Of a stretch of 41,753 nucleotides of DNA, positions 41,702-41,753 are shown piece after piece (the stretch's first letter is position 1; every line of letters starts with the position of its first letter). This stretch comes from an uncultured Prevotella sp. (lineage in GTDB: Bacteria; Bacteroidota; Bacteroidia; Bacteroidales; Bacteroidaceae). The stretch spans positions 1 through 41,753 of the forward strand of contig CALCVP010000089.1 in assembly GCA_937907705.1 (NCBI GenBank). The letters are read 5' to 3'. The notes below the pieces were generated by a model. That model worked only from the letters and a program-made list of their open reading frames with translations. It did not search any database and was not told the origin of the DNA. The translations under genes and the position numbers were made by a program.

Positions 41702-41753
41702 CAAAAGCTATGCAATCGGCCTCCGTTTGCATAGCTTTTAGCCTCCGATTGCA
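41702..41753. repeat. 22-bp dyad array A5, cut by the window end
   Basis: Dyads start at 41702, 41724 and 41746, 22 bp apart: CAAAAGCT-A-TGCAATCG, CGTTTGCA-T-AGCTTTTA, and CGATTGCA up to the last base. The spacer is GCCTC both times. Unit 1 and unit 2 are inverted copies with a few changes, so 41702-41740 can fold into a hairpin. The array continues beyond the window. Confidence 0.8.

Overview
The window is chromosomal DNA of a Bacteroidales bacterium, most likely a Prevotella-like member of the Prevotellaceae. Three things point there. Promoters carry the Bacteroidetes -7 box TAnnTTTG, several with TTTG exactly 19 bp upstream, and genes lack Shine-Dalgarno sequences. Arginine synthesis uses an argF' of the N-succinylornithine carbamoyltransferase type. 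The gene neighbourhoods (argR-GNAT-argG-pspC-argC-argD; PASTA-rluD-ddl-acyltransferase; folP-dacA) are ones I associate with this order. This is mostly core housekeeping DNA; no phage, insertion sequence or CRISPR array was seen.

Layout. 1-90: end of a tRNA-Phe gene and its terminator. 440-1159: a Bax-inhibitor-1/YccA membrane protein. 1448-6537: arginine block (argR, probable N-acylglutamate synthase GNAT, argG, a PspC protein, argC, a 43-aa membrane protein, argD). 6782-7698: rpmH (51 aa, minus strand) diverging from efp. 7863-9764: a glycosyltransferase converging on radC. 10025-14239: PASTA protein, rluD, ddl, acyltransferase. 14388-16054: two lipoproteins of unknown role. 16280-21870: argE-like deacylase, then proC, proB, proA and argF'. 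22057-26419: AEC transporter, long-chain acyl-CoA ligase, prfB and a 47-aa membrane protein. 26663-30069: CYTH protein, VanZ-like protein (minus), sodium-coupled transporter, helix-hairpin-helix protein. 30404-32701: pta-ackA. 32858-35512 (minus): lpxH, a SufT-like protein, murF. 35767-37563: folP and the c-di-AMP synthase dacA. 37770-41369 (minus): ino1, an inactive-protease-like membrane protein and a MORN/GH25 lipoprotein, overlapping as one operon.

Together the window encodes most of a succinyl-type arginine pathway (argB and argH are absent here) with its repressor and the complete proline pathway, plus the acetate pathway, cell-wall steps (ddl, murF, PASTA, GH25), a lipid A step (lpxH) and inositol phosphate synthesis.

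The most unusual signal is not a gene. Five intergenic spots (about 173-277, 8948-9074, 26531-26636, 30092-30196 and 41702-41753) hold arrays with an exact 22-bp period (one 23-bp step). Each period is a 17-bp dyad, an 8-bp word, one central base and another 8-bp word, followed by a 5-bp spacer. Right-hand words are reverse complements of words used on the left elsewhere (CGATTGCA/TGCAATCG, CAAGAGCA/TGCTCTTG, TGATAACA/TGTTATCA, TAAAAGCT/AGCTTTTA). Words are mixed and matched, and two arrays are larger palindromes of whole units. I do not recognise this as a described repeat family.
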